Shown here: piece after piece, positions 22,151 to 31,419 of the stretch
Layout of the letters: every line of letters starts with the position of its first letter
How positions within the stretch are numbered: position 1 is the first letter of the stretch
Assembly: GCF_018130245.1 (NCBI RefSeq)
Contig: NZ_JAFCKP010000001.1
Location: 868,001-932,000, forward strand
Direction of reading: 5' to 3'
Length of the DNA stretch: 64,000 bases
Source of the DNA: Bradyrhizobium sp. SZCCT0231
Lineage (GTDB): Bacteria; Pseudomonadota; Alphaproteobacteria; Rhizobiales; Xanthobacteraceae
Program-made: the position numbers and the translations under genes
Notes under the pieces: generated by a model
The model's database searches: none
What the model was told of the DNA's origin: nothing
What the model saw: the letters and a program-made list of their open reading frames with translations, nothing else

Positions 22151-25093
22151 GTGCTTATCAAGCGAACACACCAGCGTTCCGATCGCCGAGGTTCCGTCGC
22201 CGAATCGCTTGCGGGACAGGGCGGGGGACTTGATCGTCGCAGCTTCCTGCGCAAATCCGGTGTTGCCGGCGGCGCGCTTGCTGCGCTTGGCACCATGCCG
22301 CTCGGCAGCATGCGCAAGACGCAAGCGGCCGCTGCCGGTCCGCTCACCGCAGGCGCGACCGTCCGCAAGAGCATCTGCACGCATTGCTCGGTTGGCTGCA
22401 CGGTGACGGCCGAGGTCTTGAACGGCGTATGGATCGGCCAGGAGCCCAGCTGGGATTCGCCGATCAATCGAGGCTCGCATTGCGCCAAGGGCGCTTCGGT
22501 ACGCGAACTCGTGCACAGCGAGCGGCGGCTGCGCTATCCGATGAAGCTCGTGGGCGGGCAGTGGACACGCGTGTCCTGGGACAGCGCGATCAACGAGATC
22601 GGAGACAAGCTTCAAGCTGTACGCGAGAAGTCGGGCCCCGATTCCGTCTATTGGCTCGGCTCGGCCAAGATGACCAACGAAGGCGCCTACCTGTTCCGCA
22701 AGCTCGGCGCATTCTGGGGAACCAACAACACCGATCACCAGGCCCGCATCTGCCATTCGACCACCGTCACCGGCGTCGCCAATACCTGGGGCTACGGCGC
22801 GATGACCAACAGCTACAATGACATCCGCAATGCGAAGACGCAGATGATCTTGGGCGGCAATCCGGCAGAGGCGCATCCGGTCTCGCTGCAGCACCTGCTC
22901 GAGGGAAAGGAGCTGAAAAAAGCCAACTTCATCGTCATCGACCCGCGCCTGACGCGCACCGCCGCGCACGCCACGGAATATGTGCGGATGCGGCCGGGCA
23001 CCGACATCCCCATACTCTATGGCATGATGTGGCACATCCTCCAGAATGGCTGGGAGGACAAGGAGTTCATCCGGCAGCGGGTCTACGGATTCGACGATGT
23101 CCGCAAGGAAGTGGAAAAGTGGAATCCGGAAGAAGTCGAGCGCGTTACCGGCATTCCCGGCGAGCAGCTCAAGCGCGTCGCCAAGATGTTTGCCACCGAG
23201 AAGCCGGCCACGCTGATCTGGGCCATGGGCCAGACCCAGAAGACCGTCGGCACCGCCAACGTGCGCGCCAGCTGCATCCTGCTGCTGATGACCGGCAATG
23301 TCGGCGGAGAGGGCATGGGCGCCAACATCTTCCGTGGCCATGACAACGTGCAGGGCGCGACCGATGTCGGACTCGATATCGTCACGCTGCCGTTCTACTA
23401 CGGCCTCGCCGAAGGCGCCTGGAAGCATTGGTCGCGGGTCTGGGAGGTCGACTACGACTTCCTGAAGTCGCGCTTCGACTCCAAGCAGATTATGGAAACT
23501 CCCGGCATTCCGCTGACCCGCTGGTTCGAGGCGGTGACGCTGCCGAAGGATCAGGTCGCGCAGAAGGACAATGTGAAGGCGGTGTTCGTGCAGGGACACG
23601 CCTCCAACAGCATCACCCGCATTCCCGAGTCCCTCAATGGTCTGAAGGCGCTCGAGCTGCTCGTCATTGCCGACCCACACCCGACGACCTGGGCGTCGCT
23701 TGCCGTCGAGGCGGGCCGCAAGGATGGCGTCTACATTCTGCCGGTCGCCACGCAATTCGAGTGCAAGGGCTCGCGCGTCGCCTCCAACCGCTCGCTGCAA
23801 TGGGGCGAGCAGATCGTGAAGCCGATCTTCGAATCGAAGGATGATCTCGAGATCATCTATCTGATGGCGAAGAAGCTCGGCATTGCCGACCAGATGTTCA
23901 AGAAGATCAAGGTCGAGAACAATCTGCCTGAAGCCGAAGACGTGCTGCGCGAGATGAACCGCGGCAGCTGGTCGACAGGGTATTGCGGACAATCGCCCGA
24001 ACGCCTCAAGGCGCACATGAAGAACCAGGCGAAGTTCGACATGCTGACGATGCGCGCGCCGAAGGACGATCCCGAGGTCGGCGGCGATTATTACGGCCTG
24101 CCTTGGCCGTGCTGGGGATCGCCGGAGGTCAAGCATCCCGGCACGCCGTTGCTCTACAACACCAATCTGCATGTGATGGATGGCGGCGGCACGTTCCGCC
24201 CGCGTTTCGGCATCGAGCGCGAGGAGAAGCTGCCGGACGGCACGACGCGGAAAGTGAGTCTGCTTGCCGACGGCTCGTACTCGCAAGGGTCGGGGATCCA
24301 GGACGGCTATCCGGAATTCACGCTGGCGAGCCTGAAGAAGCTCGGCTGGGACACCGAGCTCACCGAAGCGGAAATGGCCGTCATCAACAAGATCAATCCC
24401 GCCAATCCGGGCGCTGTGTCGTGGGCGCTGGACTTGTCGGGAGGCATCCAGCGCGTGGCGCTGGCGCATGGCTGCGTTCCCTATGGCAACGGCAAGGCGC
24501 GCATGCATGCCTTCGGCTTGCCAGATCCGATCCCGGTTCACCGCGAGCCGATCTACACGCCGCGCGTCGATCTCGTCGCCAAATACCCGACGCTGCCCGA
24601 CGCCAAGCAGTTCCGGATGCCCAATATCGGCTTCTCCGTGCAGAAGGCCGCGGTGGAGAAGGGAATTGCAAAACAGTTCCCGCTCATCCTGTCGTCTGGC
24701 CGCCTGGTCGAATATGAGGGTGGCGGCGAGGAGACCCGGACCAACCCGTGGCTCGCCGAATTGCAGCAGGACATGTTCATCGAGATCAACCCTGCCGACG
24801 CCGCCGAGCGCGGCGTCAAGGACGGCGGCTGGGTCTGGGTCACGGGAGCCGAGAACAATTCCCGGGCAAGGATGAAGGCGCTCGTCACGGAGCGCGTCGG
24901 CAAGGGGGTTGCCTGGATGCCCTTCCACTTCGGTGGCTGGTTTGCGGGCAAGGATCTTCGCGGCAACTACCCGAAGGGCACCGATCCGATCGTGCTCGGT
25001 GAAAGCGCCAACACGATCACCACCTACGGATACGATCCCGCGACGAACATGCAGGAGGCCAAGGTCACTCTCTGCCAGATCGCGGCGGCATAA
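22151..25093 (+). CDS. fdhA: Formate dehydrogenase alpha (catalytic) subunit, cysteine type
   Basis: This 980-residue molybdenum or tungsten enzyme oxidises formate to CO2 using a bis-pterin cofactor. It has a twin-arginine signal (DRRSFLRK, residues 28-35), an N-terminal [4Fe-4S] site (Cys76, Cys79, Cys83, Cys111) and the active-site loop ARICHS with Cys201 where other family members have selenocysteine. No in-frame TGA exists. GTG 22151 follows GGGAGG. It is followed by beta and gamma subunits, so the complex should be membrane-bound and periplasm-facing, feeding electrons to quinone. Confidence 0.93.
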   Translation: MLIKRTHQRSDRRGSVAESLAGQGGGLDRRSFLRKSGVAGGALAALGTMPLGSMRKTQAAAAGPLTAGATVRKSICTHCSVGCTVTAEVLNGVWIGQEPSWDSPINRGSHCAKGASVRELVHSERRLRYPMKLVGGQWTRVSWDSAINEIGDKLQAVREKSGPDSVYWLGSAKMTNEGAYLFRKLGAFWGTNNTDHQARICHSTTVTGVANTWGYGAMTNSYNDIRNAKTQMILGGNPAEAHPVSLQHLLEGKELKKANFIVIDPRLTRTAAHATEYVRMRPGTDIPILYGMMWHILQNGWEDKEFIRQRVYGFDDVRKEVEKWNPEEVERVTGIPGEQLKRVAKMFATEKPATLIWAMGQTQKTVGTANVRASCILLLMTGNVGGEGMGANIFRGHDNVQGATDVGLDIVTLPFYYGLAEGAWKHWSRVWEVDYDFLKSRFDSKQIMETPGIPLTRWFEAVTLPKDQVAQKDNVKAVFVQGHASNSITRIPESLNGLKALELLVIADPHPTTWASLAVEAGRKDGVYILPVATQFECKGSRVASNRSLQWGEQIVKPIFESKDDLEIIYLMAKKLGIADQMFKKIKVENNLPEAEDVLREMNRGSWSTGYCGQSPERLKAHMKNQAKFDMLTMRAPKDDPEVGGDYYGLPWPCWGSPEVKHPGTPLLYNTNLHVMDGGGTFRPRFGIEREEKLPDGTTRKVSLLADGSYSQGSGIQDGYPEFTLASLKKLGWDTELTEAEMAVINKINPANPGAVSWALDLSGGIQRVALAHGCVPYGNGKARMHAFGLPDPIPVHREPIYTPRVDLVAKYPTLPDAKQFRMPNIGFSVQKAAVEKGIAKQFPLILSSGRLVEYEGGGEETRTNPWLAELQQDMFIEINPADAAERGVKDGGWVWVTGAENNSRARMKALVTERVGKGVAWMPFHFGGWFAGKDLRGNYPKGTDPIVLGESANTITTYGYDPATNMQEAKVTLCQIAAA

Positions 25094-25105
25094 GGAGCAA
25101 CGACG

Positions 25106-25702
25106 ATGGCACGTATGAAGTTTCTCTGCGACGCCGACCGTTGCATCGAGTGCAACGCCTGCGTCACTGCCTGCAAGAACGAGCACGAGGTGCCCTGGGG
25201 CATCAACCGGCGCCGGGTCGTCACCATCAACGACGGCAAGCCTGGCGAGCGCTCGATCTCGATGGCCTGCATGCACTGCACGGACGCGCCCTGCGCGGCC
25301 GTGTGCCCGGTGAACTGCTTCTACACCACGGCCGATGCCGTGGTGCTGCACTCCAAGGACCTCTGCATCGGCTGCGGCTATTGCTTCTACGCCTGTCCGT
25401 TCGGCGCTCCGCAATATCCGAAGGTCGGGAACTTCGGCTCGCGCGGCAAGATGGACAAATGCACCTATTGCGCCGGCGGCCCGGAAGCCGACGGCAGCAA
25501 GGAGGAATACGAGAAATACGGTGCGAACCGGCTGGCCGAAGGCAAGCTGCCGCTGTGTGCCGAAATGTGCTCGACCAAGTCCCTGCTTGCGGGCGACGGC
25601 GAGATCATTGCGCAGATCTACAAGGAGCGCGTCATGAAACGCGGCTATGGCTCGGGTGCATGGGGCTGGAAGACCGCATATCGCGAGACAATCGAGTCCT
25701 GA
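25106..25702 (+). CDS. fdh3B: Formate dehydrogenase beta (iron-sulfur) subunit
   Basis: A 198-residue ferredoxin-type subunit with four cysteine clusters: CIECNACVTACKNEHEV, CMHCTDAPCAAVCPVNC, CIGCGYCFYACPFGAP, and a distal set starting CTYC. It carries electrons from the alpha subunit to the cytochrome b subunit. ATG 25106 follows GGAGCAACG, 12 nt after the alpha gene. It has no membrane anchor of its own, unlike E. coli FdnH, which fits the shorter FDH3-type beta subunits. Confidence 0.92.
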   Translation: MARMKFLCDADRCIECNACVTACKNEHEVPWGINRRRVVTINDGKPGERSISMACMHCTDAPCAAVCPVNCFYTTADAVVLHSKDLCIGCGYCFYACPFGAPQYPKVGNFGSRGKMDKCTYCAGGPEADGSKEEYEKYGANRLAEGKLPLCAEMCSTKSLLAGDGEIIAQIYKERVMKRGYGSGAWGWKTAYRETIES

Positions 25703-25742
25703 CATGGGCAGCCGAAGGGCGCGCAAGACCGGGGAGGACGTG

Positions 25743-26741
25743 ATGGCGTCGTTTGGAAGGTTCATTCGTCTGGCGTTGGGCGCCTGGGCGCTGCTTGTTT
25801 TGGTGACGGCGGTGCCCGCGAGTGCTCAGCAGGTCAACCCGACCGCGAGCGCGGTCAAGGAGCAGCAGCTTCTGCAGGAGCTCAACCGGATTCAGGGCCG
25901 CGTCAGCATTCCCGATCAGCGCTCGGGCGTGCTCGAGCAGCCGCAGGGGCGGGAGTGGCGGGAATTCCGCAATGTGACGCTGCGTTGGATCGGCGGCATT
26001 GCCATCCTCGGCATGATCGCGGCCATCGTGATCTTCTATCTTACCGTCGGGATGGTGCGTCTCGAAGCCGGACGGTCGGGCCGCACCATCGTGCGCTTCA
26101 ACGGGTTCGAGCGGTTCGTGCATTGGCTGACGGCGACCTGCTTCATCGTCCTCGCCATATCCGGGCTGAACATCACGTTCGGCCGGCCGTTGCTGCTGCC
26201 GCTGATCGGCTTCGAGGCTTTCTCGGAATGGTCGCAATGGGGAAAGTACGCTCACAACTATCTGAGCTTCCCGTTCACCATCGGCGTCGTCCTGATCTTC
26301 CTGATGTGGATCGGCGGCAATATCCCGAGCAAGGTGGATATCGAATGGGCGAAGCGCGGCGGAGGCCTGATCGGGCATGATCATCCGCCGGCCTACCGCT
26401 TCAATGGCGGCCAGAAGATGATCTACTGGATCGTCGTGATCGGCGGCGGACTGGTCGCCGCGTCCGGCTACGCGCTGATGTTCCCGTTCTACGGCACGGG
26501 GATCGAGGGCATGCAATTGGCCCAGATCGTCCACTCGATCGTGGCGGTCCTGTTCGTCGCGGCGATGATCGCGCACATCTATATCGGCACCATCGGGATG
26601 GAAGGCGCGTTCGAGGCCATGGGCTCGGGCGAAGTCGACGTCAACTGGGCCCGCGAGCACCACAGCCTCTGGCTCGACGAGAAGGCACGAACGGGACCGA
26701 ACGACGGACAACCGCAACCCGCGACCGCGGCGGCCGAATAG
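25743..26741 (+). CDS. Formate dehydrogenase gamma subunit (cytochrome b)
   Basis: The 332-residue membrane subunit starts with a signal peptide (ending SAQQ), has a periplasmic N-terminal stretch, then about four to five transmembrane helices with histidines suited to two b haems (RFVHWLTAT, YAHNYLSF, VHSIVAVLF, IAHIYIGT). It anchors the dehydrogenase and reduces quinone. ATG 25743 follows GGGGAGGACGTG. The N-terminal extension before the first cytochrome helix is typical of rhizobial forms. It closes the dehydrogenase operon. Confidence 0.9.
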   Translation: MASFGRFIRLALGAWALLVLVTAVPASAQQVNPTASAVKEQQLLQELNRIQGRVSIPDQRSGVLEQPQGREWREFRNVTLRWIGGIAILGMIAAIVIFYLTVGMVRLEAGRSGRTIVRFNGFERFVHWLTATCFIVLAISGLNITFGRPLLLPLIGFEAFSEWSQWGKYAHNYLSFPFTIGVVLIFLMWIGGNIPSKVDIEWAKRGGGLIGHDHPPAYRFNGGQKMIYWIVVIGGGLVAASGYALMFPFYGTGIEGMQLAQIVHSIVAVLFVAAMIAHIYIGTIGMEGAFEAMGSGEVDVNWAREHHSLWLDEKARTGPNDGQPQPATAAAE

Positions 26742-26769
26742 GGCGAAGCGCCGGCGTGGAGGCTCCGGC

Positions 26770-26979
26770 CTACCGAGCCGGCTCGTTCACAAACAAGACG
26801 GAGCGGTCCTGCAGCTCCTGGTCGGGAAGCTTGTTCGCCTGAGCTGTCTGCATGTCTTGAATGGATGCCATGCCGTGCTGACCGAAATGGAGCACTGCAT
26901 GCGACCTGAACACGTTGCTGGCCGCACCGGCGAGAAGCATGGCTGCAATGAGCGAGAGCATGAGGCGTTTCATGCGCAT
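26770..26979 (-). CDS. Small secreted hypothetical protein
   Basis: A 69-residue reading frame begins MRMKRLMLSLIAAMLLAGAA, a clear signal peptide with cleavage expected near GAASN, followed by about 45 polar residues. It is convergent with the gamma-subunit gene 28 nt away. GGAGATGCGC precedes the start on the minus strand. I do not recognise the family. Nothing in the mature part (HFGQHGMASIQDM) gives a function, though the two histidines could bind metal. Confidence 0.55.
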   Translation of the reverse strand: MRMKRLMLSLIAAMLLAGAASNVFRSHAVLHFGQHGMASIQDMQTAQANKLPDQELQDRSVLFVNEPAR

Positions 26980-27279
26980 CTCCGTCTGCCATCTCCACCC
27001 GGCATGACGAATACATCCGAAATGTCTTATCGGATGTGAGCCGCTTCACAGCGACAGGTTCCACAGCCGATGGCGCCGTGCGCCGCGCATGTCCGCGATT
27101 TCCTGCCGGCCGTCAACTTCGTTGCCGCAGTGAATAACTGCTTGCCAATATGAGCGTCGCATTCCGCTCCAGCGCCGTGATGGGATGGGCGTAGAATTCT
27201 TCCATGAGAGCAGCCACTTGGCTTCCGTTCCTGGCGGCTTTTCAGCCGTCATGCCGAAGTGGTCCAGCTCTTGCTCTTG
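26980..27279. other. Intergenic stretch without a supported gene
   Basis: This part of the 418-nt gap before the TonB receptor gene shows no reading frame with coding character. The only frame of note, on the minus strand, has an unconvincing composition and no ribosome site. It presumably holds the promoter of the small secreted protein and the upstream part of the receptor control region. Confidence 0.4.
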
Positions 27280-27313
27280 TCAGTATGAGAAATCTTGATA
27301 AACCTCATACTGA
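27280..27313 (+). promoter_or_regulatory. NikR-type operator upstream of the TonB-dependent receptor
   Basis: TCAGTATGAG (27280-27289) and CTCATACTGA (27304-27313) form a perfect 10-bp inverted repeat. Inside it lies GTATGA at 27283-27288 and TCATAC at 27305-27310 with exactly 16 bases between them, which is the published E. coli NikR operator consensus. A possible promoter, TTGCTC at 27271 with TTGATA at 27295, overlaps it, so binding would block transcription. The receptor gene starts 85 nt downstream. Confidence 0.7.
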
Positions 27314-27397
27314 GGGGCGCGGGGCGGATGGAGCGAGTTGCGAGGCGGAGTGTGCGGACGGTCGAGCCCGCAACGATGGTGATACTGGAATGCGCCG

Positions 27398-29710
27398 ATG
27401 CGACCGAGGCGGCCTGAGCCCGGCCGTCGCGGCGGCGCGCTGACGGCACTCTCGGCCTTGATGCTGCTCGCGGATGACGGCAGCGCCGTCGCGCAGAGCA
27501 ATAGCGCCTCACGCGAACTGCCGCCGGTCGAGGTCAGTGGCGGCGAGGCGCCAGGGCGCAAGACGCTGGTCGCATCGCGCCGCACCGGCAGACCGCCCCC
27601 GGCCGGTCGCCGCATCTTCGTGTATCCGGCAACGACGCAGGCGCCGGATGCACGCAGTGCCGGCTCGGGTGCAAAGGGCGAGGCGAGCATGGCCAGCGAG
27701 ATCACCGTCTCCCGCGACGAGATCGACGCGCGCCCGATCTCGCGGCCGGGTGAGGTGCTCGAAGCCGTGCCGGGTCTGATCGTGACGCAACATTCCGGCG
27801 AGGGCAAAGCCAACCAGTATTTCTTGCGCGGCTATAATCTCGACCACGGCACGGATCTGGCGATCATGGTCGACGGCGTCCCCGTCAACATGCGCACCCA
27901 CGCGCACGGCCAGGGCTATGCTGATCTCAACTGGCTGATCCCGGAAACTGTCGCCGCAATGGACGTGCGCAAGGGACCTTACTTCGCCGACGAAGGCGAT
28001 TTCGCCTCGGTCGGAAGCGTTCATATCGGCCTGATCGACCGCACCGGGAGAGTCGCGCAGGTGAGCGCCGGCAGCTTCGGCTACCGCCGCCTGCTCGGCA
28101 TGGATTCGGCCAAGCTCGGTGACGGTTCGCTGCTGGTGGCCGGCGAAGTCGGTACCTACAACGGCCCGTGGGAGAGTCCGGACAATGTGCGAAAGCTCAA
28201 CGGCCTCGTGCGCTACAGCCAGGGCACTGCGACCGACGGCGCGTCCGTCACCGGCATGGCCTACGTCAACAAATGGAGTTCGACCGACCAGGTGCCGCAG
28301 CGCGCCATCACCAGCGGTCTGCTCGACCGGTACGGTTCGGAAGACCCGAGCGACGGTGGCAACGCCAACCGTTTCGCGCTCTCCGGCCGCATCGCGCAGA
28401 CCGACGATGTGGGGGCGTGGAAAGCCAACGCCTATGTGGTGAAGAGCCAGCTCGACCTCTTCAACAACTTCACTTACTTTCTCGACGATCCCGTGCTCGG
28501 CGACCAGTTCCACCAGCACGACGACCGCCTGATGGCGGGCGCCAACGTCTCGCGCACGCTGAACGGCTCGTTTGCCGGCCTTCCGATGCAGACCACCTTC
28601 GGTCTGCAATCGCGCTATGATGCGATCGACCTCGCGCTCACCAACACCTTCCAGCGCGGCTTCCGCGCCAATATCCGCAGCGACAAGGTCGGCGAGGGCA
28701 GCGTCGGGGTTTATGCCGAAAACACGGTGCGCTGGACCGACTGGCTCAGCACGATTGTGGGCTGGCGCGGCGATTATTACGCCGCTGACGTCACTTCTCT
28801 GTTCAACGCCGCCAATTCCGGCCGCGCCGATGCCGCGCTCGGCAGTCCGAAATTCCGGATGGTGCTTGGTCCGTTCAACCAGACCGAATTCTTCCTCGGT
28901 GCCGGCTACGGCATGCACTCAAACGATGCCCGCGGCGCGACCACGACGGAAGACCCCGCCGATCCCGCGACAAGGCTCACGCCGTCGCCGCTCCTGGTGC
29001 GCACTAGAGGTGCGGAGGTCGGCGTTCGCAGCAGGATCGTTCCCGGCCTCGACACCTCGCTCAGCCTCTTCATCCTGGATCAGGATTCCGAGATCCTGTT
29101 CTCGGGCGATGCCGGCGATACCTCGGCAACCCGCGCCAGCCGCCGCTACGGCTTCGAGTGGACCAATCATTACCGGCCGTGGTCCTGGCTCGACATCGAC
29201 GCGGATCTCGCAATGACGCATGCGCGCTTTCGCGGCTATGACAGCGAGCAGGCGGAGGTCTATGCCTCGCTCGCCGGCTATCCCGAGGCGCAGATCGGCA
29301 ACGCGCCCGGCAACTACATTCCGAACGCCCCGGCGATGGTGGCATCAGCCGGCGTCACGCTGGGCGAGAAGACCGGCTGGTTCGGAACCTTGCGCTGGCG
29401 CTATCTGGCCTCGAGCCCCCTGACCGAGGACAATGCGTTCCGCTCCTCTGCGACCAGCATCTTCAACGGCCGCCTCGGCTATCGCATCGACAACGGCTGG
29501 CGCCTTCAGCTCGACGTGCTCAACCTCTTCAACACCAAGGCGAACCAGATCACCTATGCTTATGGCTCGCTGCTCAAGACCGACACGCTCTACAATCTCT
29601 GCACATCAGGCGCCGCGCCAGCGGCAGTCTGCCAGAACGGCGTGATGGACTACGTGCTGCATCCGGTGGAGCCGCTGACGTTCCGGGTTACTGTGGCCGG
29701 GACGTTTTAG
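27398..29710 (+). CDS. TonB-dependent outer-membrane receptor, predicted nickel uptake
   Basis: This 770-residue protein has a signal peptide ending near AVAQS, a TonB-box-like ELPPVEVSGG, a plug domain (about 105-220, with EVLEAVPGLIVTQHSGEGKA and NQYFLRGYNLDHGT) and a C-terminal beta barrel ending in FRVTVAGTF, with a terminal aromatic residue. It would import a metal chelate through the outer membrane using TonB energy. The family alone does not give the ligand; the NikR-type site at 27283-27310 points to nickel. His-rich HAHGQGY in the plug fits metal handling. No inner-membrane partner is adjacent. Confidence 0.88.
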   Translation: MRPRRPEPGRRGGALTALSALMLLADDGSAVAQSNSASRELPPVEVSGGEAPGRKTLVASRRTGRPPPAGRRIFVYPATTQAPDARSAGSGAKGEASMASEITVSRDEIDARPISRPGEVLEAVPGLIVTQHSGEGKANQYFLRGYNLDHGTDLAIMVDGVPVNMRTHAHGQGYADLNWLIPETVAAMDVRKGPYFADEGDFASVGSVHIGLIDRTGRVAQVSAGSFGYRRLLGMDSAKLGDGSLLVAGEVGTYNGPWESPDNVRKLNGLVRYSQGTATDGASVTGMAYVNKWSSTDQVPQRAITSGLLDRYGSEDPSDGGNANRFALSGRIAQTDDVGAWKANAYVVKSQLDLFNNFTYFLDDPVLGDQFHQHDDRLMAGANVSRTLNGSFAGLPMQTTFGLQSRYDAIDLALTNTFQRGFRANIRSDKVGEGSVGVYAENTVRWTDWLSTIVGWRGDYYAADVTSLFNAANSGRADAALGSPKFRMVLGPFNQTEFFLGAGYGMHSNDARGATTTEDPADPATRLTPSPLLVRTRGAEVGVRSRIVPGLDTSLSLFILDQDSEILFSGDAGDTSATRASRRYGFEWTNHYRPWSWLDIDADLAMTHARFRGYDSEQAEVYASLAGYPEAQIGNAPGNYIPNAPAMVASAGVTLGEKTGWFGTLRWRYLASSPLTEDNAFRSSATSIFNGRLGYRIDNGWRLQLDVLNLFNTKANQITYAYGSLLKTDTLYNLCTSGAAPAAVCQNGVMDYVLHPVEPLTFRVTVAGTF

Positions 29711-29789
29711 GTTTGGTCAGGTCGCGCACCCTCGTCGGCGCCGGCGAAACATGGAGGGCGGCTCGCTCCCTACCCGTTGAGAGACATCA

Positions 29790-30800
29790 CTAAGGCCGTC
29801 GCACGCTGCAGATCTCGTTCGGGACCGGGGTCAGGCTTGCGGCATATTGCATGTCCAGAAAGCCGGCCCGCCAGCGTTGCGCCATGGCCTCCTCCGACAG
29901 ATCGAAGGATTTTTCGGGGCCTGCTTCCTCGCGGCCCGGCCGGTAGCTCAGCAGATAGACCTCGTCGTCGTAATCAAGGTCCTGAAGCTCGGCGCGGAGC
30001 TGACGGGCCTCCAGGGCGTAACCAAGGCGCTGGAAGGTCTGGTTGCCGAAGGTCAGGTCGCTCTTGCGCTCGGCCGCGGCCTCGAGCCCATCAGGGACCT
30101 TGCCGTCGCGCGGAAAGAGATCGATGACATAGAGGCGGAGCGGGCCCGCAGTTTCGAGGATCGGGTCGAATGGCGCGTTCAGCGAGAACCCGCCATCGCC
30201 GAGCCAGCGGCCGGCGACCTGCACCGGAGCGAATTCAGGGAGGAATCCGCAGCTGGCCAGGATGTGGTCGATTTCGATCCGCTCCGACGAGGAGTCGAAC
30301 AGCACGGCATCGCCGCTTTCGACGTCCGTGGCGCAGATCGTGACGCGCGGATCGCCGCCGTTCAGACGCCCGAAATCGATCAACTGTTGAAGGCGTTCGC
30401 GGGTCGGGCCGAGATCGTAGAGGCCGCCGAAGTGAGATGCCGGAATCGGCAGGCGGGGATGGAAGAAGCCCGAGTGACCCAGCACGCGCGTGTTGATCGA
30501 GCTCAGCCAGGCGAACGTATGGCGGCTCGCGTTCGGCACGTTGGCTGGACGGCTTGACGCATGCCAGTAGCTGCGCAGATTGCGCAGCCGATCGGCGCTC
30601 GGGCTCCCTGCGATCAGTGCGGCGGTGATGGCCCCCGCCGATGACCCGGTCACCCAGTCGGTCGGCAACAAGAGAGAGGTGAGCGCTTCAAACACACCGG
30701 CATGATACGCGCCGAGGCCGAGACCGCCGGAGAACGCGATGGCGGTGAGAGGGCGCTCTGCTGGCGTCGCGCCGCTCGGCTCGGCTGCATGGTCAGTCAA
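29790..30800 (-). CDS. Patatin-like phospholipase
   Basis: A 336-residue predicted lipid acyl hydrolase with the patatin features: glycine-rich oxyanion motif AFSGGLGLGAYHAG near residue 22, nucleophile GSSAG (about residue 53) and the DGG motif (WLGDGGFSLNAPFD) that supplies the catalytic Asp. There is no signal peptide or membrane segment, so it probably acts in the cytoplasm or on the inner leaflet. It is convergent with the TonB receptor gene. The physiological substrate is unknown. Confidence 0.85.
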   Translation of the reverse strand: MTDHAAEPSGATPAERPLTAIAFSGGLGLGAYHAGVFEALTSLLLPTDWVTGSSAGAITAALIAGSPSADRLRNLRSYWHASSRPANVPNASRHTFAWLSSINTRVLGHSGFFHPRLPIPASHFGGLYDLGPTRERLQQLIDFGRLNGGDPRVTICATDVESGDAVLFDSSSERIEIDHILASCGFLPEFAPVQVAGRWLGDGGFSLNAPFDPILETAGPLRLYVIDLFPRDGKVPDGLEAAAERKSDLTFGNQTFQRLGYALEARQLRAELQDLDYDDEVYLLSYRPGREEAGPEKSFDLSEEAMAQRWRAGFLDMQYAASLTPVPNEICSVRRP

Positions 30801-30836
30801 GACGGGCGCCCTTTGCCGGTGTGGAGCGGGGGCTGA

Positions 30837-31073
30837 TCACCGGTATCCCCTGTACCGGCGTGCATAGGCGTGGCGGGGATTGATGCCGCAATAAGCGTCC
30901 GTTCCCGATGCGCTCGCCATGCACTGACCGTAGCTGGCGAACTGGCAGTTGCCCGGATAGCCCCAGATCCGGCCCTGGAGGCAATAGCGATCTTGCGCGA
31001 CCGCTGCGCTCGAGGAGGCGAAGCCGGCCATGATCGCGAGAGCGGCGGTGGCAGTGAGCAATCGATATTTCAT
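30837..31073 (-). CDS. DUF3551 secreted small protein
   Basis: The 78-residue protein has a signal peptide cleaved near AVAQD and a short mature part with four cysteines (YCLQG, NCQF, QCMAS, YCGIN) and an Arg/Tyr-rich end (RRYRGYR). This matches DUF3551, a family abundant in Bradyrhizobium. The cysteine spacing suggests two disulfide bonds in the periplasm. Function is not known. It lies 36 nt upstream of the patatin gene on the same strand and may share its transcript. Confidence 0.75.
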   Translation of the reverse strand: MKYRLLTATAALAIMAGFASSSAAVAQDRYCLQGRIWGYPGNCQFASYGQCMASASGTDAYCGINPRHAYARRYRGYR

Positions 31074-31233
31074 CTCTAATCTCCAATTCCGACATTAAAC
31101 GCGGCGCGTGACGCGGTGTTCCAAACGCTCGCGGCGCGCGTGCTCGCCATTTGAGGCGATCGCTGACATGAGCGGCGGATGATCTAAGGCGCGATGAAAT
31201 GAGGTTTGATTGCTGCAACGACGCAGGTGCTCT

Positions 31234-31257
31234 CCCTCTCCCGCTTGCGGGAGAGGG
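31234..31257. repeat. Short intergenic palindrome (CCCTCTCCCGC type)
   Basis: CCCTCTCCCGC at 31234-31244 and GCGGGAGAGGG at 31247-31257 form a perfect 11-bp stem with a two-base centre, followed by the related GGGGAGAGGG. I recall this sequence type as a frequent dispersed repeat in Bradyrhizobium intergenic DNA. It lies in the 346-nt gap 31074-31419, in which I see no other feature. Confidence 0.5.
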
Positions 31258-31419
31258 TTGGGGAGAGGGTGCTTCCGCAATGGGACATGCCGCCGCTGGT
31301 CGAGGTCGAAGGCCTATGGCGGCTGCACCCGGCTGGCGCCGAAGCACTTGGGGCCCGGCGACATAGTCGCCAGGCTTGGCCGGAAGGGCTGATCGCAGGC
31401 CGAGGTCTGTGTCCTGCCG

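Noticed and set aside
22751-22756. Possible selenocysteine codon in the formate dehydrogenase alpha subunit
   Set aside because: The codon at the metal-ligand position is TGC (Cys201), the frame has no internal TGA, and no SECIS-like hairpin is needed.
22124-25765. 1213-codon open frame on the minus strand opposite fdhA
   Set aside because: It mirrors the high-GC codon bias of fdhA and has no recognisable domain. The same holds for the long antisense frames at 3963-5792, 7833-9806, 49753-51660 and 52242-54572.
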